64,000 nucleotides of DNA from Bimuria novae-zelandiae CBS 107.79 (GCA_010015655.1 ML976675.1:538311-602310), one strand, 5' to 3'. Positions 35,962-47,001 are shown, numbered from the stretch's first letter. The notes: generated from the sequence alone by a model not told the origin. Numbers and translations are program-made.

Positions 35962-36434
35962 TGTTACGACCACGAACCCCACAAGGATGAAGAAACCAGA
36001 CAATTACGCCAAGAGAGTAATTGTTAACGAAGTAGCAGAGTTAACGGGACCTAACGGGGCGCGGGGCAGCTTAGGTCAGCAGTCACGTGATAAAGTCCCG
36101 CATAAGCGAGAAGTCCCGCATAAAGTACGGGACTACAGGAAGTCCCACGGACTACCTTAGAGAAAGACGTCTTGGCGGGACTATAAGGAAGAAGCAGACT
36201 AGTATATAGTATAACGGTTCTCCTATATTATTTCTCTCTTTATAGTTAACTTATATATCTTCTGTGCGAGTACGTTCTCCTATATAGACTAATAGTTATC
36301 TTATTTATTATAAGATTAGATTATCTAGCCGCGCTAAGTGTCGCATTAACTTATACTACTAAATAATCTGTAAAGCACCACGATACCTTACTACCCTAAC
36401 CTAGATTAGAATAAGGTGTGAGAGCCTTATAACA
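35962..36434 (+). repeat. Gypsy-2 5' LTR
   Basis: TGTTACGAC to TTATAACA. Contains AGTCCCGCATAA twice (near 36095 and 36112) and the inverted TACGGGACT beside them, a small hairpin-prone cluster present in both LTRs. Confidence 0.95.
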
Positions 36435-36515
36435 CTTTAACTACCCTACGGTATAATAGCAGGACCTAGTTCGACCACCGCAGCTCCGGCACCTAAGGAA
36501 AAGACCCTAGGAGAG

Positions 36516-38399
36516 ATGGTTATCAAACAAGCGGCTTAGATAGCCTAACTACAAGAAATTATCAACTAGATAAGCGAGAAGATGAGCTAATGGGAAAATG
36601 CGAAACATTAACTAAAGGTCCCGAAGCCCGAACCCTATTTAGGAAAGGGTCACCCAGGAACGTTCCTAATCTAGATAGAACTATTTATCTGTTACAACCT
36701 AGGAAAGTTTAATACGGAATAAGACAAGATCCTAGTTACCTATATAAACATGCAAGACAAGGCAGCCGCGTAGGCTAGACTAATAATTAATAATTTCCTT
36801 AAGAATAGCAAATTAGAGGATTATAGTTTAGACGCTACTAAAGACGCCTTTAAGGACTAGGAGTCTTTTCGCAAGGCCGTGAAAGGAATATTCGGCACTA
36901 TTAATAAAGGACATTAAGCCAAAATACGCCTCCAGCGCCTACATTAGGAGAAATCGGCGGTACTCTATACACTAGAGTTTAAACAGATCATGGCAGAACT
37001 CGAAGGATGAGGAGAAGCCCCACTTATAATTACCTACTATAACAGACTAAAAGAATTAGTCAAAGACGAATTAGTCCACTAAGGAAAAGCAGACGACCTG
37101 GAAGAACTTATTAATAATATAATTAAAGTAGATAATCGCCTGTACGAACGCAAGCTGGAAAAACAGTATAGTACTAGGCTACTCACTAGAAAAGAGAATC
37201 GATCTAGGCCCGCAGGAAGAGACCAGGACGGAGATGTTATTATAACTAATAAAGCCTAATAGTACAAAAAGAAGAACGGCAAGGGAAAACAGCTGTATAG
37301 ACTAAAGAAGAGTTACTAGGGCAAGAATAGCATCTCGCAGGAAGAGCAAGAATAGAGGTTTAAAGACAAAGCCTGCCTCTAATGTAGTAAGCCAGGCTAC
37401 TTCGCTAAAGACTGTAATAATTAGGAGACTAAGGTTAATACGACTAACCTCCTATAAGTGGCTATAGCCACCCTTACGCTGGCAGAAGCCGACGGAGTGG
37501 ATCTTACGCAGGAGATCCTAGAGCTAATAGAAGAGGAAGAGGAACTAAAGACCCTTTCTAAGTACTAGATCTTCTAAAGACTAGCTAATAACACCTACTG
37601 GATGTGCAGCAGTGCGCTACATTAATTGTCTTAGTATAAGGTAAAAGTGATCGTCTAAGGGGCACACGCATGGGACGCCTACTAGCTAGCGGAGAAACTA
37701 TAGGGGCGCCCAAAATAATACCTACGCTAGATCACGATACAGGAACGACATAAATACGCCAAATAGTGGCAATGCACGCGTAAAGGATGCCGACAACACT
37801 CTAAAGCTAAAGTTAGGGCCTCCTATTTTCCAAGAGGTTCGGAATACTATAGGCTAAAGCAGAGCCAGTGCAGCGTGCCTAATAATTACCATAAGCACTT
37901 TCTAGCCTATTAGGCTAAGCACTATAAATAGAATAGTTAGTATTAATGTTTTAACATTACCTGCGAGCTACATAGGTAGTAAAAGTTTAAAATAGGCTAG
38001 TTTCCTTAGGGCTTAGACCCCCGCGATACTAGCACAATAATAGAGAATATATAGCTAGGAAGAGACGCGGACCACTTATTAATTAGGTAAGAATAATACA
38101 ACCTATAGTGCTTCGCACACCTAAGCCTGCAGGAAGAGGTAGCCTCCTTAGACAGCTATCTAGGGCATAATGTATTAGCCTAGAACAAATGCCTTACTCT
38201 AAATTGCCCGCAACATGGGAATCAAGGAGTATATAAATCTAATAGGATTAGAGAGACTTACGCCCTGTATTAATAGCAATATAAGTAGCACTAAATTAAG
38301 GAAGTCTCTAAGCTATCTAAGGTCTAAGACTAGATTAAGGAAGCCGACGCCGGTTAGCCTAAAACCTTAGACAAAGGGTCTAATAATTTAAAAAACTAG
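36516..38399 (+). pseudogene. Gypsy-2 gag with Cys/His-rich extension
   Basis: Frame 0 from an ATG at 36516 (an earlier in-frame start is possible) to TAG at 38397-38399. Capsid-like helical part ('LVTYINMQDKAA', 'EFKQIMAELEG', 'LVKDELVH', 'INNIIKVDNRLYERKLEKQ'), then a CCHC knuckle near 37374 (C-L-*-C-SKPGYFAKDC, with Tyr for the usual His). Unlike most gags it continues about 330 codons with two C-x4-C-x2-H modules ('WQCTRKGCRQHSK' at 37767, 'CLTLNCPQHGNQG' near 38190) and a C-x2-H ('FNITCELH' near 37955). Stops are RIP-type. The final codons TTA-AAA-AAC-TAG form a slippery site. Confidence 0.75.
38390..38396 (+). promoter_or_regulatory. candidate -1 ribosomal frameshift heptamer A-AAA-AAC
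   Basis: Lies in gag phase (TTA AAA AAC, then TAG). A -1 slip enters the frame that encodes protease, RT and integrase (frame 2), which carries only RIP-type stops from here on. The downstream stem (ACTAG/CTAGT) is weak and may have been eroded by RIP. Confidence 0.6.
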
Positions 38400-41300
38400 A
38401 TTATTACTAGGTAACGAGCTACACTAGTGATAGTGCAATTATTATAGCTTATTAAGTAGACACTCGCCGAGTCGAGAAGCGCTTAATTAAAGACATTATA
38501 GTGTATAGACATCGTGTTATAGCACTAATTAACCTAAGAGTAGACGCGTGTCTAATTGCCCCGCGAGTAGTCAAGAAGTACAATATACTATATTATAATA
38601 AGAAAACACCGCTGCAAATAGGACTTGCGGACGGGACCTAATCGTAAAGATACGGTGACGGTTGGCTGCGCCTCGAGACGGCGCCGGTACAAGTTAACAT
38701 AGAAGGCCTAGAGAGCCAACACGTCTTCACTATCGCGGAGATAGGAGACCTCGAAGCTATCGTTGGATACGAATGGCTAGAATAACACAATCCATAGATA
38801 GACTGGATTAAACGAACGATCCTTCCCCAGGACCCACCAGCGAAGGCTTAGGCGAGCCCTGGTGGGAGGGAAACTCCCCAACCTTAGGGTTGAAAAAGGA
38901 GTCGACTATCTAAGATACAAGAAATATTAGTATGCAAGATAGACAGGATCTTAAAGTAATACCTAGGACAGGTGCACTGCATATAAGTCTAGGAGACTAA
39001 GATAGTCCTAGACAACCCTAGTCTGCCAGAAGAATATAAGGAATTCGTAGACCTGTTTAAGGAACACGACGAGACTGTCCTACCTAAACACAAGGAGTAG
39101 GATCACGAGATACTACTAGTAGAGGGAGCCAAGCTACGGCCAGAACGTCTAAGGCCCCTCACCTACGAATAAGAAAAAGAGTTAAAAGAGCTAATACAAA
39201 AGAATCTACGCTTAAGGAAATAGCAGCCTAGTTAGAGCCCTATAGCCTTCCCTATACTCTTTGTTCGCAAGAAGGACGGCAGGCTACGACTCTATATAAA
39301 TTATAGATAGCTAAACGCCGTAACGATTAAGAATCGCTACCTGTTACCACTAATAACAGAGCTTATAGATAGACTCCGAGGAGCTAAATACTTCACGAAA
39401 TTCGACGTCTAGGATAGATTCCATAGGATTCGAATTGCGAAAGGGCACAAGTGGAAAACGGCGTTCCGCACACGATATAGCCTTTTCGAGTATACAGTTA
39501 TGCCTATAGAGCTAACTAACGCACTAGCAACCTTCCAGGAGTTAATAAATTAAGTACTATATAAATACTTAGACGTATTCTGCACGGCGTACCTCGACAA
39601 TATCTTAATATACTTACACGGAACCTTAGAAGAGCACAAAGGACATGTACGCAAAGTACTATAAAAGTTATAAGAGTATTAATTACTTCTACACCCTAAG
39701 AAGTGCGAGTTCCATGTCACTAAGACAGAATATTTAGGATTTGTGATATCCCGAGAAGGTGTCAAGATAGACCCGAAGAAGATCGCGATAATAGAAGAAT
39801 AGCTACTACTATAATTAGTAAAAGACATTTAGTCTTTCTTAGGCTTCACTAACTTCTATCGTAAATTCATTAGGAACTACTTAAAGACGACTACTCCGTT
39901 AACGGAACTTATAAAGATAGGGAAATAGTAACCTCTACAAAAGATAGAAATAGTGGCTTTCGAGCAGCTTAAACGCCTATTCCTAACGGCACCCCTACTA
40001 TAGATATACAACCCAGAGCGGCAATATTGTATCTACACGGATGCATTAAACTATGCGCTAGGGGCCGTATTATTATAAAAGTGCGACGACGGCAAATAGA
40101 GACCCGTCTTCTATTACGCACGTAAGCTCTCGGGAGTAGAACTAAATTATAAGATTTATAACAAGGAGCTACTCGCAATTGTTAACTATTTTAAGTAATA
40201 AGAAGCGTAGCTTAAAGGAGTAAAGCACTAGATAGAGGTCTTTTTAGACTACCTTAACCTTACACGCTTCACAACCACAAAGAAGCTTAATTAACAACAG
40301 GCTAGATAGTTAGAATAGATAACGGAATTCGACTTCCGCATCACCTATCTACCTGGTAACTCGAACGCCGTAGTAGACGCGCTTAGTAGGCGTTTAGATC
40401 TCGTAGAAGAAGACGATAGTGGTAACCATATTATAATCTTAACCTACGCGAAGGATAGAACCCTTCGCTATAATAAGACATAGCTCGCGCCAGCACTAAA
40501 AGCACGGCGCGCGGATCTTACCTATTATAGGCTAGTTATAAAAGAGATACAGGATTATAGTAGGCTTAAGGATAAGGATTACTAAGCGTACAATCTCTAC
40601 TAAGCCACGAAATTAATAGCACGGGACTATCGAAACCGTATCTAGATTAGCGAGTAGATAGCTCCGCTGCTAATTAAAAAACTATATAAAGATAAGGATT
40701 AGGGGCACCTAAGGATCGCTAAAATAACGCGTTAAATCGCGAACGAATATACCATCCCTAGGCTACGCCAGGCGGTATAGAAGGTTTTAGGCAACTGTTT
40801 GGCCTGTTATAAGAATAAGCCTAAGAGACATAAGCCCTATAGCCTCTTATAACTACTATAGCCGCCCCTAAGACTATAATTAAGCGTGACCATGGACTTT
40901 ATCGTAAAGCTACTAGCATTACTAGCACTAGGGAACAAGGATCCCTATAACTCGATCTTAGTTATAATCTATTAACTTACTAAGGAGTTAAGGTTTGTGC
41001 TAATTAGGGAAGCTATATTAGCAGAAGAACTAGCCTATATAGTAGAACAAGAACTAATATTACAGGTTAGACAACCTAACGAGTTTATCACGGACAGGGC
41101 CAAGATATTCACATTATTATACTAGACCACGTTTACAGCTAAATTAGGGATTAAGCACAAGCTCACGACGAGCTTCTATCTTAAAATAGATAGCTAAACT
41201 AAGCGAACAAACTAAACGTTAGAACAGTATCTCTAAATATATATAAATAAGCTTTAAGATAACTGGGTTGAGCTGTTGCCAACGGCCTAGCTGGCATACA

Positions 41301-41944
41301 ATAGCGCAAGATCGGCGACTACGGGGTACTCGCCATATTACGCCAACCATGGATATGAGCCAACAACTTACCGGGATCCATTGGATATCTAAAGCATTGC
41401 GAAGAACGCAGCCAACAAGGCCAAACTTATGTAGGACCTATATAAAACACTACACAAGAATATCGCGTGACGTAACAAATAAACAGCGCAATAAGCAAAT
41501 AAGAAAAGGATTATAGGACTAACCTTTAAGGAGGGGGATAGAGTCCTCCTCTCGCGAAAAAATCTTAAGATAATAAGGCTAAGCAAAAAACTAAATAACC
41601 TTTAAAAGGGACTATTTAAAATCTAAAAGGTTAGGGGACTAGTTAATTTCAAACTATAGCTACCTATAGATATACGGATCCACCCGGTCTTCTATAAGTT
41701 ATTATTAGAACTAGCACCACCAGACGCCGAACTAGAAACCTAGCTCGAACTTAAAGATAAGGAGTACGAGGTCGAAGCTATTAGGGACCTATAAAAAATC
41801 GGGCGTCAGTACAAGTATCTGGTAAAGTGGGAAGGATGGCCAGAGAACCATAATATATAGGAACTAGTATAAAACCTCACGAACTACAAGACAGCGCTAG
41901 AAAGGTTCTACAAGAAATATCTAGAGGCGCCGCGACCGGATTAG
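38396..41944 (+). pseudogene. Gypsy-2 pol with C-terminal chromodomain, RIP-inactivated
   Basis: Frame 2. A protease-like segment ('RHRVIALINLRVDACLIAPR' near 38510; the DSG triad is lost), RT with 'RKKDGRLRLYINYR*LNAV' and catalytic box YLDNILIY near 39600 (second Asp to Asn), RNase H ('QYCIYTDALNYALGAVLL' near 40025), an integrase with remnants of HHCC and the DDE core, and a chromodomain near 41765-41900 ('YEVEAIRDL', 'YKYLVKWEGWPENHNI'). Chromodomains direct integration to heterochromatin, which fits this repeat island. Ends at TAG 41942-41944. Not active as read. Confidence 0.85.
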
Positions 41945-42009
41945 TAAGGAACTTAGAAAAGTTAAAGGATACGGAAGGATTAAAAGGAATAAATAAATTA
42001 GCCTATAAC

Positions 42010-42500
42010 TAGCCTAAATTAGCCTGTAGAGGTGCATGTGGCAACAATTCGCGATTATTAGTAGTAGCTATACCCTTTAGATCCCCCTGTTTTTCTAAAG
42101 CCTTAATTTTATTAGCGACACGGAAATCATGCTAAGTAAAGGCGTGCTTCTTCTTTTCCACCTCCGCCAGCTCGCGCCGAAGACGAGCGATTGCTAAAGC
42201 TAAGCAAGCAGACTCCTTTGCAATAAGGGCCTAGCGCTCTTTAGCTATAAGTAATTCTAAACGCTTTTCGCGCTTTTCCTTCTAAACACGCTCCCAATCC
42301 TTCTCGGGAATCTATAGACTACACTTGGCATAGGCTGCGAGACGGCCCGCATACTACCTAGAGGCAGCGTTAATAAAACACTATAACTTCTTCTTCTAAT
42401 AACGCTTATAATTAGACGCTATTTCTAGGCCCTAAGCTTTTACCTTTTACGTATAAGCGCGACGAGTCGCAAGGGACAAATAAGGAGCTTTTAGCATAGT
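42010..42500 (-). pseudogene. antisense coiled-coil ORF inside Gypsy-2
   Basis: Between the chromodomain stop and the 3' LTR, on the strand opposite to pol. The frame starts at ATG (about 42498, 'MLKAPYLSLATRRAY') and runs about 160 codons to 42010 with only TAG/TAA interruptions. It is rich in Lys, Glu, Arg and Ala with heptad-like spacing ('EKREKRLELLIAKER', 'ARLRRELAEVEKKKHAFT', 'VANKIKALEKQGDLKGI'). Function unknown. Reading the stops as former CAG/CAA gives one unbroken frame, which argues that it was once coding. Confidence 0.6.
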
Positions 42501-42645
42501 TAGTAAGGCAAGGGAAATTAAGAGGAAGCTATAATTTACCTTAGAATACGAGGATGCGCACCTTTATAGTAACTAGTACTAACGCGCTAATAGTATAGCA
42601 CAGTAAAGTAAGATATTAAGATAATAACCTTAAAAAGGGGGATAG

Positions 42646-43118
42646 TATTACGACTATAAACCCTACAAGGATAAAGAAACTAGACAATTACGCTAAGAGA
42701 GTAATTATTAATAAAGTAGTAGAGTTAACGGGACCTAACGGGGCGCGGGGCAGCTTAGGTTAGTAGTTACGTAATAAAGTCCCGCATAAGCGAGAAGTCC
42801 CGCATAAAGTACGGGACTACAGGAAGTCCTACGGACTACCTTAGAGAAAGACGTCTTGGCGGGACTACAAGGAAGAAGCAGACTAGTATATAGTATAATA
42901 GTTCTCCTATATTATTTCTCTCTTTATAGTTAACTTATATATCTTCTGTGCGAGTACGTTCTCCTATACAGACTAATAGTTATCTTATTTATTATATGAT
43001 TAGATTGTCTAGCCGCGCTAAGTGTCGCATTAACTTGTACTACTAAATAATCCGTGAAGCACCACGATACCTTACCGCCCTAACCCGGATCGGAACAAGG
43101 TGTGAGAGCCTTATAACA
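42646..43118 (+). repeat. Gypsy-2 3' LTR
   Basis: 473 bp partner of the 5' LTR. Starts TATTACGAC (TG of the terminus turned to TA). Differences from the 5' copy are mostly transitions. Confidence 0.95.
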
Positions 43119-43514
43119 AATATACTCCCTAGCTTATAGAGCGTAGTATAATAAGCTAAATAGTATCTTAAAGTATAAAAGGTAGTAAACTTGCTCGTAG
43201 AGCTTAAAAAGCGTCTAGCTTAGATCCCTAGCTTACTAGGTAATTAGTCTAAGTAGCTAGTTTATATATAGTTTTAAAAGAAAGGTAAAGAAAAAAAAGT
43301 AGCGTACTTTTACTATAGAGCTTTTATAAATATTTAAGCGTAATTATTTACTTATAACGTGACCCGCGCGAGTACCTACGTAAAAAAGTAAAAAAAATAA
43401 AAGGAGTAGCGTACTTTTACTATAAAGCTTTAATAAATATTTAAAGGTAATTATTTACTTATAACATAACCCGTGCGAGTACCTGCGTATATAAATAAAA
43501 AAAAATAGATAGTT
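43119..43514. other. AT-rich remnant between Gypsy-2 and the solo LTR
   Basis: Presumably the continuation of the element interrupted by Gypsy-2. Contains a 107-bp-period tandem duplication (43299-43489). No coding homology seen. Confidence 0.5.
43299..43489 (+). repeat. tandem duplication, period 107 bp, two units
   Basis: Both units start GTAGCGTACTTTTACTATA and end GAGTACCT[A/G]CGTA, and carry ATTATTTACTTATAAC followed by GTGACCCGCGCG or ATAACCCGTGCG. The differences are RIP-type. Confidence 0.85.
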
Positions 43515-43519
43515 ATAGG

Positions 43520-43789
43520 TGTCAGATTTGATAGTGTTCTGTCACTTTGAGATAATGCAATGATGAGATTTTAATGGATGTGATGATTGATTGATGTGTG
43601 TGAGGCCAGGGGCGCTCTCCTTATCTTTGGGTTGCCTTTCTAGATATCCCTTGCTTCATCCTTTGCTTCATCCTTGCTTCATCCTTTGCTTCATCCTTGC
43701 TTCATCCCTTGCATGTTAAGCGAGGACGGAATGCAAGGGCGTAAGTGCGCCAGCCTCTTTGCAGATGCAAAGGACCATGTAATCGGACA
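43520..43789 (-). repeat. solo LTR of the Copia A-D family
   Basis: 270 bp with family ends (TGTCCGATTACATGG and AATCTGACA on the minus strand), TSD ATAGG (43515-43519, 43790-43794). Holds five short tandem copies of TTGCTTCATCC(T) at about 43651-43711. Little RIP. It probably arose by LTR-LTR recombination. Confidence 0.95.
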
Positions 43790-43794
43790 ATAGG

Positions 43795-44567
43795 ATTATA
43801 GCGCCTAGCTAGTAAAAGCTTACTTACTTATAGACTTATTATAATCTATGCTTTAATATTCCCTAAAAAGACTAAAGGAGGGTTTACTATCTACTCCTTA
43901 TACTTAAGCTTAGTTAATAACACTTTTTACTAATTTTTTTAAATTTAGCTTTTAATTTTACTAATCTCCTTACTTACAAGCTTATTATAAAGTTTATAAA
44001 GAGCTTCTCCTTAGAGCGCGTACTAAAGGCGGTTATACTTTATAGGCTTCTATTAATACTAGCTATTTACTCTATATAGGTACTTATAGCTTATATTAGG
44101 AGTGTATCTTCTAAGCGTAGCGTACATGCCTGCGTGCTTAGTTATTTAGTTAAGCTACGCGAGCTAGCGAGCGTATCCTTTTAAAGATAGAGTTACTACT
44201 ACGCCTAGTTGTCATAGGTTATTAAGCTCTCTCTAAGCCTACTTATAGTTGTATCGTAGTGCTAAGCGTAGGAAATCCTTTATTAGCAGCGTACCCTTTA
44301 TCTCTAGGAGATCTAGGAGCATAGCGTTGGCGTGTGCGCGGTTCCATTCGGATAGCTATTTAGTTATGTCTGTTGTTCTGCTGCTGTGTGGGCGTAGGGT
44401 GACCTCTCTATATATATGTCGTACCTACTCCTTCTAATTATTATTACTTAGATAGAGATTATTCTTAAGTTCTCTAATTAGCGCCTGCAGCGTCTACTAT
44501 TTACTTAACTATAGTATTATAAGCTTTAGCCTTTATAAATTAATTATAGTATAGTCACTCCGCAGTA
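43795..44567 (-). pseudogene. degenerate minus-strand ORF, unidentified
   Basis: Between about 44420 and 43800 the minus strand has a frame broken by TAG/TAA only. It includes 'LSEWNRAHANAMLLDLLEIK' and 'LIKDFLRLALRYNYK' (44370-44270). Mostly helical in composition; I do not recognise a family. It may be a piece of the transposon that carries the 43.1-43.5 kb sequence. Confidence 0.35.
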
Positions 44568-46063
44568 GTCTGGTGCGCCAAGGTGATCGGCGTTAGTTTC
44601 GCGAAGCGACTCCCCCACCAAAACAACCTATAGTGTCGCGGTGAGCAGAGCTAGACAGTACGCAGGGAAATTGAAGGATTAAACTAAGGTTGTACTATCT
44701 AGGAACTACAGAAGATATAGGTGCGCAGGCACAAACAACACTAGTCCTGGATAGGTGGAAGGTAAGTCGCAACCATGCCAAGGTAAGAGCAACTATCTTG
44801 TAAGGTAAGGGCCATAAACCGTGACATATAGAGTATCGAAAAGTAGGCCAAATTTAATAATTCTTGGTAGTAACTAGTGAATTAATGCTTAATACTTTAT
44901 TTAGTAACTATTTGCGTGCATGCAGGCAGCGATTCTATCTAGCATACTTAATATAAGATAATGTATAAGGCGCGTTGGGATCCTCTACTAGTAGTCCTTT
45001 AAGGCAGTACAAAACCTCTCCTATTTATCCTTACTAGTTCTAAATTTAGTTATATGGGGATAGCGATTCCTTATCTTACGTTTAAGCTGCCACTAGAGGT
45101 GCTTGATGGGGTTAAGGTTAGGAGAATAAGGTAGGAAATTAATAGTCTAAATCTTATAATTAACTAAGAAGTCGCGCGTATAAATTGCTATATAAATCTA
45201 AGCGTTATCGTGCATAAATCGCTTGCCTGGCAGGTATAAGTTTAGGAGACCTTCTTCTAGTGTTTTAGTGTAGCTTTAAGCGGTGTATCTATTACGCGGC
45301 GCTGTAGGGTCTCTCTACATAATAATAAGTGGTAATCGCCGGGTACGCCCTCGAGAATCGATCTATATTAAAGCCCACACCATCTGTTAAGGTGGCTAAC
45401 TAGTAGATTATTTAGAGATTATACGGCGCTCCTACTTCTTATAGGGATACCTAAACACCCACTTGGCGTTGGCGCTGCGACCCTTTTAAATAGAGTACTT
45501 ATTTAAGAACTAGAGAGGCGTTAAGTGCTAGTTAAAGTTTCTATACTTGCGGCAGAACTTAAGCCGTAATTAGGTAATAGCTTTATTAATTTTAGGCCTC
45601 TGCTTAGCTCTAAAGTTAGTAAGGCCTTATTCCTTAAGTGCTCTATATAGTGTATTGTTAGAGACGTCCTTTCTAAGGTGCGCCTCCTTAGCGAACTCTT
45701 AATAGGTAATCTTTAGCTTTTTTTATACTTGTTGTAGTAGCGTTCGTTTCTCCCGACGAGTAAGCTTAGGAGGCTGCCTACTACGAGGGCGAGAGGTGTT
45801 ATTACCTATTTTATTGTACTTCTTAATAGTGTCGCGTATATACTTTACTATACAGCGAAACTTGCGCGCTAGCTCTGCTGGCGTCGCACTAGCTTTTAAC
45901 TTAGAGATAATACCTTCCCGTGCCTGTGCTATTAATTTACTACCCGTGACGCGATTTGCGCTTATTTCTAAGCTAAAAGCTCTTATTTTGGTGGAGATAG
46001 AGAGGGTGGAAGTGGTTAAGGTGTTTGGCGCGCGCGCGTCGGGTTGACACTAGCGCACCAGAC
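44568..46063 (-). mobile_element. Tc1-like DNA transposon
   Basis: Inverted ends GTCTGGTGCGC, flanked by TA on both sides (44566-44567, 46064-46065), 1496 bp, one transposase gene on the minus strand. Confidence 0.85.
44901..45986 (-). pseudogene. Tc1 DD34E transposase, start codon and frame lost to RIP
   Basis: 362 codons. The expected ATG reads ATA at about 45986, the change RIP would cause in ATGA. Then an HTH ('KLIAQAREGIISKLKASATP'), basic hook ('NTSRPRSRQPPKLTRREKR'), second HTH ('AKEAHLRKDVSNNTLYRALK') and DDE core with 'HDNA*IYIAIYTRDF' and 'LPYSPNLNPIKHL', where the family Glu (NPIEHLW) has become Lys. C terminus 'MLDRIAACMHANSY' to TAA 44901-44903. Inactive. Confidence 0.85.
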
Positions 46064-46065
46064 TA

Positions 46066-46377
46066 ATGCGCTAGTACTGTATAGACCTAGTTTTAAAGTG
46101 CTTAAAGCTTTATTACAAGCTAATTATAAAACGTAGATCTTAATATACTATACTACTTAGTAATTACTTTATATAAAGGTTAGTTTAGCGTATTTAATTA
46201 CTCTAAGTGCGGCCTCTATAGCTACTATAGTTATTAAGATGCAACGCGTTAAAGTTAGTGTCTTATTAGGTGTTCTGGGGTTGGTGGGGCGGCACGTGCG
46301 TCAATACGGTACGAGCTGAAAGAGCGCGACCACTACGAAGGAGCTCGTTTTTATTGATTCCCACTAGTCAAATGCCC
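46066..46377. other. flank between the Tc1 and hAT elements
   Basis: AT-rich to 46255, then a GC-richer piece beginning GGTGTTCTGGGGTTGGTGG that was continuous with 49208 onward before the hAT insertion. Probably the 5' end of the element whose ORF starts at 49279. No gene. Confidence 0.4.
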
Positions 46378-46593
46378 CACCGAACTAGGGATGGGCCGTA
46401 CAATACGGAATACCGTATTTTTCGTAAGTTACGATACCGATACGCGTATCGTAGGATCGGATCCGTATGCCAAGGCGGGTAAATGCTGCCGAAAATGACT
46501 TCAGGGGCTAACTTTGTTTGGAGCTTGCATCTGGATTGCTCATCTTGCCCTCCAGGCATCGTCTTGGTACTTTGTTTATTGTGGATTGGTGAT

Positions 46594-46783
46594 TGTCACG
46601 GTTTGGAGTCTCCCTTTCCCCACTTGCAGTGGCGCCTCACCTGTGTTGAGATGCGACTACCCATCCTACACTAGCGCTGTTTACAGCCACTCATGTATAC
46701 CTACTGTTCGTAGCTTCACCTAATACAACAACAAGTATAATTCTCAATTTCTTCCTTATGCGTATGGATCACTAGCTCTCACA
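46594..46783 (+). repeat. gag-only element 5' LTR
   Basis: TGTCACGGTTTGG to AGCTCTCACA; closely matches 48085-48274 with a few C/T changes. Confidence 0.95.
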
Positions 46784-46794
46784 GTTATGAGTCC
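46784..46794 (+). promoter_or_regulatory. primer-binding site matching half initiator tRNA-Met
   Basis: GTTATGAGTCC; its complement GGACTCATAAC matches the anticodon arm of fungal initiator tRNA-Met (GGGCUCAUAAC) except for one base, a RIP-type C to T. The primer would end at tRNA position 39, as in Drosophila copia. Confidence 0.65.
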
Positions 46795-46820
46795 GGATGC
46801 ATCTTTGCTGTACTCGTTGT

Positions 46821-46979
46821 ACGATTACTAGGCCCCTTATAGCCGTACGATTACCGCGCCCCTTATAGCGCACGATTACTAGGCCTCTTATAGCTATATA
46901 ATTACCGCGCCCCTTATAGCGCACGATTACCGCGCCCCTTATAGCGCATGATTACCGCGTCCCTTATAGCGCACGATTG
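46821..46979 (+). repeat. 25-26-bp minisatellite, about six units
   Basis: Units like ACGATTACCGCGCCCCTTATAGCGC, back to back, in the leader of the gag-only element. Differences include CCGCG versus CTAGG and RIP-type changes. Confidence 0.9.
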
Positions 46980-47001
46980 TTGCGTCTGCCCTATACACAC
47001 G

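Larger units (their letters stand above)
35962..43118 (+). mobile_element. Gypsy-2: complete chromodomain Ty3/Gypsy (chromovirus)
   Basis: LTRs of 473 bp (35962-36434, 42646-43118), TSD AATAT (35957-35961, 43119-43123), purine tract AAAAAGGGGGATAG before the 3' LTR. Order: gag, Cys/His extension, protease, RT, RNase H, integrase, chromodomain; plus an antisense ORF before the 3' LTR. 7157 bp. Confidence 0.95.

Noticed and set aside
36090..36150. MITE within the Gypsy-2 LTR (AGTCCCGCATAA repeats with inverted TACGGGACT)
   Set aside because: Present in the same place in both LTRs without target duplication; part of the LTR itself.
46821..46979. CRISPR-like array
   Set aside because: The units are contiguous without unique spacers, and the surroundings are eukaryotic; it is a minisatellite.
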